In this document: positions 1-8,077 of the stretch, piece after piece
Position numbering within the stretch: position 1 is the stretch's first letter
How the letters are laid out: every line of letters starts with the position of its first letter
Source of the DNA: Pontibacter coccineus
GTDB taxonomy: Bacteria; Bacteroidota; Bacteroidia; Cytophagales; Hymenobacteraceae
Direction of reading: 5' to 3'
DNA length: 64,000 nt
NCBI RefSeq assembly: GCF_030546575.1
Contig: NZ_JAUOTN010000004.1
Coordinates: 124,001-188,000, forward strand
Program-made: the position numbers and the translations under genes
The notes under the pieces: generated by a model
The model's database searches: none
Seen by the model: the letters and a program-made list of their open reading frames with translations, nothing else
What the model was told of the DNA's origin: nothing

Positions 1-2
1 CA

Positions 3-971
3 GGCCAGAAGTGGGAGGATTTTATCAAGCAACGCTTCTTCACGCCGCTGGGCATGAACCGCTCCTATACCTCCGTGAACGAGCTGTCTGGCAAGGATAA
101 CGTTGCCTCTCCGCACGGAAACGATGAGAAGAACAAACCCTACCCGACCAAATTCACAGCCTGGGACAACTGGAACCCGGCGGCAGGTATATTCACGAGC
201 GTGAACCAGCAGGCCCAGTGGATGCGCCTGCAGCTCAACCGCGGCACGTACAAGGGCCAGAAGATTTTCAGTGAAGATGCCAGCCGCATGATGTGGACTG
301 CGCACAACGCCCTGCCTATATCCAAGCAAGCCGAAGCCAACGTGCCTTCCACGCACTTCTCGGCCGCTGGCCTGGGCTGGATGTTGAACGACTACGAAGG
401 TCGCAAAATAATAGCACACGGCGGCGGTCACGAAGGCATGAACAGCCGCACCGTACTGGTGCCCGAGGAGAACCTCGGCATCGTGATTTTAACCAACAGC
501 ATGAGCGGCATTATGTCGCCGCTGGCCAACTATACCCTGGACCAGTTCTTCGGAGTGCAGAACGGTCGCGACTGGAGCCAATTTTCGCTCGACAACACGG
601 CCAAAGCCCGCATGGCGCAAGAGGAAGCTACTGCCAAAGCCCCTAAAGAAAAGACGCGCAAGAGCAAGCCGAACATGGACCTGGAGGCTTATGCCGGCAC
701 TTACAACAGCCCACTTTACGGCGACGCTACCATCACGGTAAAAAACAAGCAACTGGTGTTGGATCTGGTTCCGGCCCCAGCCCTGGGCGGCAAACTCACG
801 CACTGGCAGCACGATATCTTTGACCTGGAGTGGAAAAACAACTTTGCCCTGCTCACGCCTACCAAAGTGCGCTTCATCGTAGGGCCGGACGGCAAAATCG
901 CTGAGATGCGACTGGACTCAAATAACCCGGATTTCCATTTCAGCGAACTCGAGTTCAGGAAGGTGAAGTAA
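3..971 (+). CDS. Serine hydrolase of the beta-lactamase/penicillin-binding class C family, 3' part
   Basis: The reading frame is open from the window edge, so the start and the catalytic SxxK motif lie upstream. What is visible is the C-terminal half of a PF00144 (class C beta-lactamase-like) hydrolase. It has a PLGM segment near the left edge and, in place of the KTG box, an HGGG motif (IIAHGGGHEG), as is common in these esterase/peptidase-like proteins. A C-terminal beta-rich module beginning near DLEAYAGTYNS resembles DUF3471, a usual partner of this fold. The protein is probably exported and acts on peptides or esters; its true substrate cannot be read from the sequence. A strong hairpin follows 27 bases after the stop. 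The family is a firm call and the function is not. Confidence 0.85.
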   Translation, partial: GQKWEDFIKQRFFTPLGMNRSYTSVNELSGKDNVASPHGNDEKNKPYPTKFTAWDNWNPAAGIFTSVNQQAQWMRLQLNRGTYKGQKIFSEDASRMMWTAHNALPISKQAEANVPSTHFSAAGLGWMLNDYEGRKIIAHGGGHEGMNSRTVLVPEENLGIVILTNSMSGIMSPLANYTLDQFFGVQNGRDWSQFSLDNTAKARMAQEEATAKAPKEKTRKSKPNMDLEAYAGTYNSPLYGDATITVKNKQLVLDLVPAPALGGKLTHWQHDIFDLEWKNNFALLTPTKVRFIVGPDGKIAEMRLDSNNPDFHFSELEFRKVK

Positions 972-998
972 GAAATAACAGGATTCCTATACGCAAAT

Positions 999-1036
999 CG
1001 GGCCATACCTTCTGCAAGGTATGGCCCGGTTGTTTT
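999..1036 (+). terminator. Rho-independent terminator
   Basis: A perfect 12-bp stem (CGGGCCATACCT and its complement) with a 6-base loop is followed by GTTGTTTT. It lies just after the serine hydrolase stop. Its arms contain the ATACCT/AGGTAT word that is abundant in this window. Confidence 0.8.
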
Positions 1037-1051
1037 GTGATCCGAACTAGC

Positions 1052-1150
1052 TTAGTATGCTACAACCACTGAAATAATGCTGGCAACAGCAAAATAACCA
1101 GCGATTACAATGTAAGCAAGCGCATCATCGTCGTAGTAGAGTTTTTTCAT
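1052..1150 (-). CDS. Tiny membrane peptide, 32 aa, member 1 of a pair
   Basis: The reverse strand encodes a 32-residue peptide starting MKKLYYDDDALAY, followed by a hydrophobic stretch of about 20 residues (IVIAGYFAVASIISVVV) ending at the C-terminus. An AAAAGG tract lies about 8-12 bases upstream of the ATG. A second gene of the same design lies at 1457-1558 on the same strand. Aligned with one gap, they share MKK, an acidic residue before (A/S)LA, IVxAxYF and a terminal I-S-V-rich helix. Conservation of length, charge pattern and hydrophobic segment between the copies argues that both are real genes. The predicted form is a single-pass inner-membrane peptide with a short cytoplasmic head. 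I recognise no named family; role unknown. Confidence 0.6.
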   Translation of the reverse strand: MKKLYYDDDALAYIVIAGYFAVASIISVVVAY

Positions 1151-1398
1151 GAGTGACAACCTTTTAAAAATGAGTAGATCTTTAAATTACCTTTGGCCGC
1201 CGTTGATTCTATTTACGAGGTATGTGTACAAATGTTGTACTATTTACAAAAATTATATTATTTTATATATATGAATATAGAGATATTGATACGTTTCTAG
1301 CTTCCAGGCATTTATACGCACACTGTATACTCTTTATAGGGTAACGTCACCAGCCACTTGCAGGATGTTTTCATCCGGGTGTCAATTAGTGTTATAAA

Positions 1399-1434
1399 CA
1401 CGAAGGGCGATGCTCTAAAGCATCGCCCTTCGTG
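1399..1434 (-). terminator. Hairpin terminator after the second tiny peptide gene
   Basis: A perfect 16-bp inverted repeat (arms 1399-1414 and 1419-1434, loop CTAA) lies 23 bases beyond the stop of the 33-aa peptide gene on the reverse strand. On that strand it is followed by TTTATAAC, a weak U-tract. Its presence supports separate transcription of this very small gene. Confidence 0.7.
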
Positions 1435-1456
1435 AGAAATATGTTTGTAAGCTAAA

Positions 1457-1558
1457 TTACACTACTGTTACTAGTACGCTACTGATTACACCACCTAGTA
1501 CAAAATACACAGCAACAATTACATTAGCTAAAGATTCATTAAGAGTAAATTTTTTCAT
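1457..1558 (-). CDS. Tiny membrane peptide, 33 aa, member 2 of a pair
   Basis: The reverse strand encodes a 33-residue peptide starting MKKFTLNESLANVIV and continuing as one hydrophobic helix (VIVAVYFVLGGVISSVLV) to the end. It is a diverged copy of the 32-aa peptide at 1052-1150: both begin MKK, have an acidic residue before xLA, share IV(A/I)xxYF at the same place and end in an ISxV-rich segment. A 16-bp hairpin terminator follows. Small single-helix peptides of this kind can be subunits of larger membrane complexes, regulators or toxins. Nothing here decides among these, and no antitoxin-like antisense gene is visible. Confidence 0.6.
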   Translation of the reverse strand: MKKFTLNESLANVIVAVYFVLGGVISSVLVTVV

Positions 1559-1889
1559 GACAATAGAACGTTTTAAGGTTTAGGTTAGACTTAATTATTT
1601 TAAACATAAAAAAATTCACTTCCAGTAAAACATATTCATATTTTTTCTGGAAGACATTGCAAATGAATATTAAATTATTATCATATGCAAGTAATTGAAT
1701 ATAATTTCTGTTTATTATAACAATACCCACACCACCTGAGTCACTCCCTACCCTCCCATAATACAATTCGTTAATAACCAATTGCATACGTATAAGCAAT
1801 TACTTATGTAAATAATACAATCATGTTTATATTAAAAATATTTTAGAAATATTTCTAAATTGACACACATCGCTACCCAATTAGTCTCC
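1559..1889. other. AT-rich gap without a convincing gene
   Basis: This stretch is much richer in A+T than the flanking genes. It has a reverse open frame of 86 codons, but the composition is simple and the protein has no recognisable pattern, so I do not call it. It may hold the promoter for the peptide gene at 1457-1558, though no exact TAnnTTTG match is seen. Confidence 0.5.
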
Positions 1890-1938
1890 TAAAAAAGCAG
1901 AATCCCCTGCCAACCGTGAGGTCAACAGGGGATTCTGC
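1890..1938 (-). terminator. Terminator of ettA
   Basis: Arms 1897-1909 and 1926-1938 form a perfect 13-bp stem (GCAGAATCCCCTG and complement). On the reverse strand it is followed by a run of six T. It lies 38 bases past the ettA stop. Confidence 0.8.
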
Positions 1939-1976
1939 AGGACTAAAATCCTGGTTATCAGCACACGGCGGTGCGA

Positions 1977-3647
1977 CTATACCAGTTTCTTATAGCGTAT
2001 ACGCTTCGGCTCTGTATCGCCCAAACGCTTCTTCTTATTCTCTTCGTAGTCTGTGTAGTTACCTTCAAACCAGTATACCTGCGAGTCGCCCTCAAAGGCC
2101 AGGATGTGGGTACAGATACGGTCCAGGAACCAGCGGTCGTGCGAGATGATCACGGCGCACCCGGCAAAGTTCTCCAGTGCGTCTTCCAGCGAGCGGATGG
2201 CGTTTACGTCCAGGTCGTTGGTCGGTTCGTCAAGGAGCAACAGGTTACCGCCTTCTTTCAGCGTCATGGCCAGGTGCACACGGTTACGCTCACCACCCGA
2301 CAGTTTGTCTACTTTCTTCTCCTGATCGCCACCCGAGAAGTTGAACTTGCTCACATAAGCGCGGGAGTTCACCTGGCGGCCGGCCATCATCATGTGTTCT
2401 GTACCTCCCGAGATCACCTCAAACACCGATTTGTTCGGGTCCAGATTGGCGTGCTCCTGGTCCACGTAGGAGATCTGCACGGTAGAACCCACCGTGAACT
2501 CACCTGCATCCGGTTTTTCCTGGCCTGTGATCAGCTTAAATAGCGTCGTCTTACCGGCACCGTTTGGACCGATGATGCCCACAATGCCACCCTGCGGCAA
2601 GGCGAAGCTCAGGTTCTCGAACAACAGCTTATCACCGTAGGCTTTGCTGATGTTATGCGCCTCAATCACCTGCGCACCCAAACGCGGGCCGTCCGGTATA
2701 AAGAGCTCTAGTTTTTCCTCTTTCTTAGAGGCTTCTTCGCTGGCCAGTTTATCGTACTGGCTGATACGGGCCTTCGACTTGGCATGACGGGCTTTCGGGG
2801 CCATGCGCACCCACTCCAACTCACGCTGCAGGGTTTTCTGGCGCTTGCTCTCCGTCTTCTCCTCTTTTGCCAGGCGGGCAGCCTTCTGCTCCAGCCAGCT
2901 GCTGTAGTTGCCTTTCCAAGGTATACCTTCGCCGCGGTCCAGTTCCAGGATCCAGCCGGCCACATTGTCGAGGAAGTAGCGGTCGTGGGTTACGGCAATC
3001 ACAGTGCCTTTGTAGTGCTGCAGGTGCTGCTCCAGCCAGTCCACGGATTCCGCGTCAAGGTGGTTGGTCGGTTCGTCCAGCAACAGCACGTCCGGCTCCT
3101 GCAGCAGCAGGCGGCACAGGGCCACGCGGCGCTTCTCACCACCCGACAGGTTGCCGATCAGGGCCTCTTCCGGCGGTGTGCGCAGGGCGTCCATGGCGCG
3201 CTCCAGGCGGTTGTCCAGTTCCCAGGCGTTGTGGTGGTCCAGTTTTTCCTGCACGATGCCTTGGCGCTCGATGAGCTTGTTCATCTCATCGTCCGTCATT
3301 TCCTCGGCGAACTTCATGTTGATCTCGTCGAACTCCTTCAACAGGGCAACCACTTCGCTCACGCCTTCTTCTACCACTTCGCGCACCGTCTTGGTCGGGT
3401 CCAGTTGTGGCTCCTGCTCCAGGTAGCCCACCGAGTAACCCGGCGACCACACTACTTCGCCACGGATCTCCTTGTCCACACCGGCGATGATCTTGAGCAG
3501 GCTCGACTTACCAGAGCCGTTGAGGCCCAGCACGCCTATTTTGGCGCCATAGAAAAAGGAGAGGTAAATATTTTTAAGTACTTGCTTCTGTGGGGGGTAG
3601 ATCTTGCTGACCCCAGCCATGGAGAAAATAATGGTTTCGTTGCTCAT
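1977..3647 (-). CDS. ettA: Energy-dependent translational throttle protein EttA (ABC-F)
   Basis: This is a 556-aa ABC-F protein, matching the usual EttA length of about 555. Two ATPase domains are seen: the first with Walker [10 protein letters not shown] (about 41-49), signature LSGGEKRR (167-174) and Walker [13 protein letters not shown] (187-198); the second with Walker [10 protein letters not shown] (360-368), signature LSGGERNR and [12 protein letters not shown]. The linker holds the basic [11 protein letters not shown] stretch typical of the EttA P-site tRNA-interaction motif. No membrane segments are present. EttA binds the ribosomal E site and gates the first elongation step according to ATP/ADP ratio. 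I chose the ATG giving [10 protein letters not shown] because the upstream 21 codons are not family-like. The gene is single, with its own terminator. Confidence 0.95.
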   Translation of the reverse strand: MSNETIIFSMAGVSKIYPPQKQVLKNIYLSFFYGAKIGVLGLNGSGKSSLLKIIAGVDKEIRGEVVWSPGYSVGYLEQEPQLDPTKTVREVVEEGVSEVVALLKEFDEINMKFAEEMTDDEMNKLIERQGIVQEKLDHHNAWELDNRLERAMDALRTPPEEALIGNLSGGEKRRVALCRLLLQEPDVLLLDEPTNHLDAESVDWLEQHLQHYKGTVIAVTHDRYFLDNVAGWILELDRGEGIPWKGNYSSWLEQKAARLAKEEKTESKRQKTLQRELEWVRMAPKARHAKSKARISQYDKLASEEASKKEEKLELFIPDGPRLGAQVIEAHNISKAYGDKLLFENLSFALPQGGIVGIIGPNGAGKTTLFKLITGQEKPDAGEFTVGSTVQISYVDQEHANLDPNKSVFEVISGGTEHMMMAGRQVNSRAYVSKFNFSGGDQEKKVDKLSGGERNRVHLAMTLKEGGNLLLLDEPTNDLDVNAIRSLEDALENFAGCAVIISHDRWFLDRICTHILAFEGDSQVYWFEGNYTDYEENKKKRLGDTEPKRIRYKKLV

Positions 3648-4014
3648 TTTACTGTATATCAGTTTAGTACTGTCCGCAGACAGCAGTTTTAATTTCATTA
3701 GAAACGGCATTTACAGCACCCTGCCCGACAAAAGCGCACAGTTTAGCCATTTTTTATGCCGACAAATACAAATATCGTAAAAATTCATGTGTTTATGGTT
3801 CACAAAAGTGCTTTGAAATCACTAAACTTGTAGAAAAACTGTATGGGAGAAGTCCGCACAGACTTATCGTGGCACCAGGTCAGGTTATTACACGAAGACT
3901 TCTGCGGCTAATCTGCAGACTGTCAACGCTACCACCTGACTTGCGTATGCTAAGGTTAGTCTAAAATTTTGGACCCTTTGCCCTTTTATGTTCCGATTCT
4001 AACCCGATCCTTAA
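3648..4014. other. Divergent intergenic region between ettA and the DUF349 gene
   Basis: This 367-base gap must hold promoters for both flanking genes. On the forward strand, TTG at 3941-3943 lies 20 bases before TAAAATTTTG (3962-3971), close to but not an exact TTG/TAnnTTTG promoter. No exact -7 box for ettA was found. Between 3850 and 3942 there are short imperfect inverted repeats (GAAGTCCGCA against AGACTTCTGCGG). No gene is supported. Confidence 0.4.
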
Positions 4015-5328
4015 ATGGAAAACAACGACCTATTGGAAGAAGCCAAAAAGTATGGCTTTATTCAAGACCAGCAAGTATGGCTGAAAGCTTTTATGACCTA
4101 TCCCGACAGAAAGGTAGGCGAGGTGAAAGAATCAGAGGAAGACTCGCTGGTTTATTTTGCCAAGCGCTTTCACATGTTTAGCGATAAGGTGAACGCCCTG
4201 CTCGAGCGCATTGCAACTTCCGAGAACAAAGGCTCTTTCCTGATGAAGGTGCTGCACATGAAAGACCAGGTAGGTAACTATGATGCGCTGGGTGACTTTG
4301 AGTCCATTTACCATACGCTGAGCAAAGCGGAGGAGGATATAAATGAGACCATCAAGCAGAACCGCGAGAAGAACCTTAGCATCAAGATCGGGCTTATACA
4401 TGAGGCGGAGGCACTGCAGGACAGCGTAGAGTGGAAAGAGACCTCTGACAAGATGAAGGATCTCCGTGCCACCTGGATCAAGACCGGGCCGGTGGAGAAA
4501 GATCTGACCGAGGAGATTGAGGAGCGCTTTAAAACAGTGCTGGAGTCTTTCTTTGAGCGTAAAAAGTCCTTCTTCAACGACAAGAAAACGATGCAGAACC
4601 GCACTTACGACAGGTACAGAGACCTGATCGCCAAGTCGGTGGCGCTGCAAAACTCTGAGGAGTGGGAAGCCACAACTGCCAAACTGAAAGACCTGCAGAC
4701 ACAATGGAAGCAGATCGGAGGATCGTTGCCGCGCGCCACGACCAACAAGTTATGGACCGAGTTCAGAAAAGCGCACAACCACTTCTTTGAGCGCCTCAAA
4801 GTAAAGATCACGAACGAGAAGACCGACTCGAAAGAGAAATACTACGAAACCAACCTGGAACGCAAGCAGGAACTGGTAGGCCAGGCAGAGGAACTACTCC
4901 AGCACAACAGCCTGAACGACGCCGTGAGGCGCGCCAAGGAATTGCAGGCCGAGTGGAAAAAGGTAGGCCCCGTACGGCCTGATGTTTCGGATGCGATCTG
5001 GGAGCGCTTTATCAAGGCCTGTGACCGCGTGTTCGAGATGAGCAGCCTGGAGCACTACATCCGCAAGCGCCAGCAGAACGCCAACGAAACCTATGGCCAC
5101 GAGGAAGGGCTTAACGCCCGCATCAACGCTCTGCGCGACTTCATCAAGTCTGACCGCCAGGAGCTGGAGGTGCTCGAAACAAACCTGGGCAAACTGAGCG
5201 AGGCCCCAAGCAACGACTCGTTCCGCAACATGCTGTTAGGCAAGATCCGTAATTTCAACCGCAAGATCACGACCAAGCAGGCCCTGATCGAAATGTTCCA
5301 GGAACAGCTGAGCACGATCAATAAATAG
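4015..5328 (+). CDS. DUF349 repeat protein
   Basis: A 437-aa soluble, highly charged, helical protein. It contains at least three DUF349 repeats (PF03993), each with the pattern LK(D/E)LQxxWKxxGPV followed by a W/F-rich helix: KMKDLRATWIKTGPV, KLKDLQTQWKQIGG and RAKELQAEWKKVGPV. DUF349 proteins are helical-bundle proteins of poorly known function, widespread in Bacteroidota and Actinobacteria. There is no signal peptide or membrane segment, so it is cytoplasmic. The ATG start follows a weak promoter-like sequence, and a hairpin terminator lies 33 bases after the stop. It is a single-gene unit. Confidence 0.85.
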   Translation: MENNDLLEEAKKYGFIQDQQVWLKAFMTYPDRKVGEVKESEEDSLVYFAKRFHMFSDKVNALLERIATSENKGSFLMKVLHMKDQVGNYDALGDFESIYHTLSKAEEDINETIKQNREKNLSIKIGLIHEAEALQDSVEWKETSDKMKDLRATWIKTGPVEKDLTEEIEERFKTVLESFFERKKSFFNDKKTMQNRTYDRYRDLIAKSVALQNSEEWEATTAKLKDLQTQWKQIGGSLPRATTNKLWTEFRKAHNHFFERLKVKITNEKTDSKEKYYETNLERKQELVGQAEELLQHNSLNDAVRRAKELQAEWKKVGPVRPDVSDAIWERFIKACDRVFEMSSLEHYIRKRQQNANETYGHEEGLNARINALRDFIKSDRQELEVLETNLGKLSEAPSNDSFRNMLLGKIRNFNRKITTKQALIEMFQEQLSTINK

Positions 5329-5361
5329 GAAGATAAAGATTTAACTATATCTTTTGGGAAG

Positions 5362-5395
5362 GCGTCTGTTGCGAATGCGGCAGACGCTTTCTATA
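5362..5395 (+). terminator. Terminator of the DUF349 gene
   Basis: An 11-pair stem (5362-5372 with 5377-5387, two G-T pairs, loop GAAT) is followed by TTTCTATATTT. Confidence 0.65.
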
Positions 5396-5554
5396 TTTAC
5401 ATACAGCCTAACCAAGGTACATTGCAGTAAAAAATGGAGTCCTAAAAAATTTGACTTAAAATGAACATTTACTGTACATATGCGTTGTTTTGGTAAAAAC
5501 AATCACAAAAAGCAATAAATATTTCAAAAAAATTTTAGTTTGTGAATTAATTCA

Positions 5555-5562
5555 TACTTTTG
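5555..5562 (+). promoter_or_regulatory. Bacteroidota-type -7 box and Shine-Dalgarno for the DUF2795 gene
   Basis: TACTTTTG matches the TAnnTTTG -7 consensus exactly and sits 43 bases before the ATG. No clear TTTG occurs at -33. An AAGGAG Shine-Dalgarno sequence at 5591-5596, 9 bases before the ATG, is unusually good for this phylum and suggests high expression. Confidence 0.6.
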
Positions 5563-5605
5563 CGAACTTATTTTTCAAACGCCATTATTTAAGGAGACAC
5601 ATACT

Positions 5606-5827
5606 ATGTATTGGACACTGGAATTAGCATCATACCTGGAGGACGCACCCTGGCCAGCCACTAAGGACGAGCTGATCGATTATTCTATCCGCTCAGGCGC
5701 CCCTATGGAGGTTGTAGAAAACCTGCAGGCACTTGAAGACGACGGACAGCCTTACGAGAACATCGAGGAGATCTGGCCTGACTATCCTACCAAGGAAGAC
5801 TTCATGTTCAACGAAGACGAGTACTAA
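5606..5827 (+). CDS. DUF2795 domain protein, 73 aa
   Basis: A small acidic protein, almost wholly the DUF2795 domain (PF11387). It begins MYWTLELASYLEDAPWP, has the central KDELIDYSIRSGAP helix, and ends in an acidic tail (EDFMFNEDEY). This is a very conserved short protein in Bacteroidota, where it is usually encoded alone; its function is not established. The strong AAGGAG site and exact -7 box upstream suggest it is abundant. It is cytoplasmic, with no membrane segment. Confidence 0.9.
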   Translation: MYWTLELASYLEDAPWPATKDELIDYSIRSGAPMEVVENLQALEDDGQPYENIEEIWPDYPTKEDFMFNEDEY

Positions 5828-5899
5828 TTAATGACTAATTAGATAATGAATAATGAGTAATTGACTTTATATTATTCATTATTCACTATTCATTATTCA
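5826..5899. repeat. AT-rich ATTATTCATT-type intergenic repeat
   Basis: The sequence is built of repeats of ATTATTCATT and its complement (AATGAATAAT), with arms that can fold on each other. The same words recur at 26379-26507. In frame, this repeat translates to the YSLFTIHYSL string that prefixes the following ABC ATPase frame, so that prefix is probably not real protein. Confidence 0.7.
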
Positions 5900-6628
5900 T
5901 TGAAAAGCATCGTTGAAGTAAAAAATCTGGTTGCGGGTTATGAGCATCGAACTCTGATCCGCAACCTTTCTTTTTCTGTGCCTGCACAGGCATTTGTGGC
6001 TATTGTGGGCCATAACGGAGCGGGCAAAACAACCCTTTTCCGGGCTTTCCAGCAGAAAATACCCTACCAGGGGCAACTCCTGCTGCATGGCCAGGATTTG
6101 CGCCACACCAAAGACGCCGCAGCCTCCGGCCTCCTCTCCTATCTCCCCCAGAAGAACATTGTCTCTTTCTCGATCAGCGTGCTTGACCTGGTTGTGATGG
6201 GCCTTTTCCGAAAGAAGGGCTTTTTTGAGAACTACACCGCACAAGATTACGCCCAGGCCCGAGACACGCTGGCGCAGCTGGAGCTGACGCATCTGCAGGA
6301 GCAGGACTTTACAACGCTTTCAGGAGGTGAACAGCAAATGGTATGGCTGGCGCAACTGATGCTCCAGGACGCCGATGTCGTATTGCTCGACGAGCCTACG
6401 CAACAGCTGGATGTGTACTATAAGAAGCAGGTATTCCGACTTTTGCAGCATTGGGTGCAGCAAAAAGGCAAAACGGTATTCTGCATAACACATGACCTCT
6501 ACAACCTGCAGCCGATGCAGGGCTTCCTCCTCAACCTCTCCAAACCCGACCCTACACTCGAGCCGCTTTCCCCCGAAACGGTGCAGCAGAACCAGGTATA
6601 CCTGGAAGCGCAACGCATTGTCCGCTAA
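5900..6628 (+). CDS. ABC transporter ATP-binding protein, FecE/BtuD-like, orphan
   Basis: About 242 aa. It has Walker A GHNGAGKTT, Q-loop LPQKN, signature LSGGEQQM, Walker B VVLLDEPTQQLD and H-loop ITHD. The pattern fits the COG1120 group that drives uptake of iron-siderophore, haem or cobalamin. No permease or binding-protein gene lies next to it, so its partner is encoded elsewhere or it works differently. The start is uncertain. The frame opens at a TTG at 5861, but residues up to 5899 are translated from the ATTATTCATT repeat. I prefer the TTG at 5900, which places the start directly before the usual IVEVKNLVAGY opening. The stop overlaps the convergent ispD stop by 4 bases. Confidence 0.8.
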   Translation: MKSIVEVKNLVAGYEHRTLIRNLSFSVPAQAFVAIVGHNGAGKTTLFRAFQQKIPYQGQLLLHGQDLRHTKDAAASGLLSYLPQKNIVSFSISVLDLVVMGLFRKKGFFENYTAQDYAQARDTLAQLELTHLQEQDFTTLSGGEQQMVWLAQLMLQDADVVLLDEPTQQLDVYYKKQVFRLLQHWVQQKGKTVFCITHDLYNLQPMQGFLLNLSKPDPTLEPLSPETVQQNQVYLEAQRIVR

Positions 6629-7317
6629 GGCAGCGACTCAAACTGCTTCACCAGCACTTCGGCCAGCAGCAGGTCTTCCGGCGTAGTGATCTTGATGTTA
6701 CTGTAGCTGCCTTCCACCAGCGCTATACCTGCGCCCAGCTGCTCTACCACCGAAGCATCGTCCGTGAAGTGTTCCTGCTCAGGCTGCTCGTAAGCCGCCC
6801 GCAACAAATCGGCCCTAAAGCACTGGGGCGTCTGCACCAGCTTATACCTGGTGCGCGGTACGGCCTGGCTCCCACTTTCGGTTAGCTCCCGGATAGAGTC
6901 CTTCGGCGACACAGCCACCACGGCAGCGCCCGATTCTGCCGCCTGCGCAAAGGCCGCCTTGATGATGCCTGTGCTCACAAACGGGCGCACACCATCATGC
7001 ACCGCCACCAGTGCCTCGCCCTGCACCGTGGCCAGCCCGTTCTTCACCGACCCGAAGCGGGTCTTTCCGCCCGGCACTGCCATGTGGAACACCGGAAACT
7101 TATGCTGCTTGCAAAGGTTTCGCCATACCTGCAACTGGTCCTCGGGTAGCACCACCACGATGCGAATGGCGGGGTTGTAGGTATAGAACCGCTCGATCGT
7201 GTGCATCAGGACAGGCTTGCCGGCAAGCTCGATGAACTGCTTGGGCAGGCTGTGCTGCATGCGGCTGCCCGTGCCTCCGGCAACGATAATGGCGTATTGT
7301 TGCAAAGATTCCTCCAT
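6625..7317 (-). CDS. ispD: 2-C-methyl-D-erythritol 4-phosphate cytidylyltransferase IspD
   Basis: A 230-aa cytoplasmic enzyme of the MEP isoprenoid pathway. It transfers CMP from CTP to methylerythritol 4-phosphate. The nucleotide-binding opening IIVAGGTGSRM followed by PKQF is seen near residues 9-26, with a VHDGVRPF motif and the TPQCF and IKITTPEDL signatures of the family. I chose the ATG of MEESLQQY; the 20 upstream codons of the frame are not conserved in style. It lies 31 bases after the Vat-like gene on the same strand, so the two may be co-transcribed. No ispF is adjacent. Confidence 0.95.
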   Translation of the reverse strand: MEESLQQYAIIVAGGTGSRMQHSLPKQFIELAGKPVLMHTIERFYTYNPAIRIVVVLPEDQLQVWRNLCKQHKFPVFHMAVPGGKTRFGSVKNGLATVQGEALVAVHDGVRPFVSTGIIKAAFAQAAESGAAVVAVSPKDSIRELTESGSQAVPRTRYKLVQTPQCFRADLLRAAYEQPEQEHFTDDASVVEQLGAGIALVEGSYSNIKITTPEDLLLAEVLVKQFESLP

Positions 7318-7348
7318 ATGCTGGCTTTTTCTATTAATGCGGTCTTTG

Positions 7349-7981
7349 TTACTCACAATCGGCCAGGCGGGCCACATCGGCCGCGGTGATGTAAGGTAAG
7401 TTTCGGGTGATTTTTTCTATGCTCCAGTCCCACCAAGCGATTTGGAGCAATTGTGTGATTTCGCTTTCTGTGAACCGCATCTTCACCACCTGCGCCGGGT
7501 TCCCGGCCACAATAGCGTAGTCCGGCACATCTCTGGTGACCACGGCCTTGGTCGCCACGATGGCGCCATTCCCAATTCTTACGCCGGGCATGATCACCGC
7601 TTCATAACCAATCCAGACGTCGTTCCCTACCACCGTGTCTCCTTTGTAGGGATACTTGTCTGTTCCGGCATCCGCTTGCTCCCAGCCGTTTGCGAAAATA
7701 GCGAAAGGGTAGGTAGAGACAGGACTGGTTTCGTGATTACCCCCGTTCATAATGAATTTCACGCCAGAGGCGATGGCACAGAACTTCCCAATGCAAAGCT
7801 TATCGCCTATGAAATCGAAATGGTACAGCACATTCTTCTCGAAGTTGTGCGGATCATCCATGTCATGGTAATAGGTATAGTCGCCTACCACAATGTTGGG
7901 GTTCCGGATGATGTTCTTCAGGAAAACCAGGTTGTGGTGATGGGCAAGCGGAAAAGTATTTTCTGGATCTGGACCGTTCAT
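7349..7981 (-). CDS. Vat-like xenobiotic O-acetyltransferase (left-handed beta-helix)
   Basis: A 210-aa acetyl-CoA-dependent acyltransferase of the hexapeptide-repeat XAT family, closest in pattern to the streptogramin A acetyltransferases (Vat). Matches remembered from Vat proteins are MNGPDPENTFP at the N-terminus, DKLCIGKFCAI, the loop FIMNGGNH with the catalytic-type His at 83, STYPFxxFxNGWE, GNDVWIG, IMPGVRIGNGAIV, AGNPA and the C-terminal WWDW. Family members inactivate virginiamycin-M-type antibiotics, but relatives with other acceptors exist. Whether this one confers resistance is an inference. I chose the ATG of MNGPDPENT rather than upstream codons that run into the queA terminator. 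Probably co-transcribed with ispD. Confidence 0.85.
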   Translation of the reverse strand: MNGPDPENTFPLAHHHNLVFLKNIIRNPNIVVGDYTYYHDMDDPHNFEKNVLYHFDFIGDKLCIGKFCAIASGVKFIMNGGNHETSPVSTYPFAIFANGWEQADAGTDKYPYKGDTVVGNDVWIGYEAVIMPGVRIGNGAIVATKAVVTRDVPDYAIVAGNPAQVVKMRFTESEITQLLQIAWWDWSIEKITRNLPYITAADVARLADCE

Positions 7982-8020
7982 ACATTCAGGCTGGTAGCAC
8001 AATACATGAAGCTGCAAATA

Positions 8021-8056
8021 AAACAAAAAGCCCCGACTTTGGAGAGCCGGGGCTTT
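8021..8056 (-). terminator. Terminator of queA
   Basis: Arms AAAGCCCCG (8027-8035) and CGGGGCTTT (8048-8056) pair. On the reverse strand they are followed by TTGTTTTATTT. This separates queA from the Vat-like gene. Confidence 0.8.
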
Positions 8057-8077
8057 GCTAAATATTTATACCTGCCA

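Noticed and set aside
1320..1375. Short reverse frame starting MKTSCKWLV
   Set aside because: About 20 codons, no copy elsewhere, no similarity to the two tiny peptides, and no ribosome-binding or terminator context.
1539..1799. Reverse open frame of 86 codons in the AT-rich gap
   Set aside because: It overlaps the real 33-aa peptide region in another frame, has simple AT-driven composition and no recognisable pattern.
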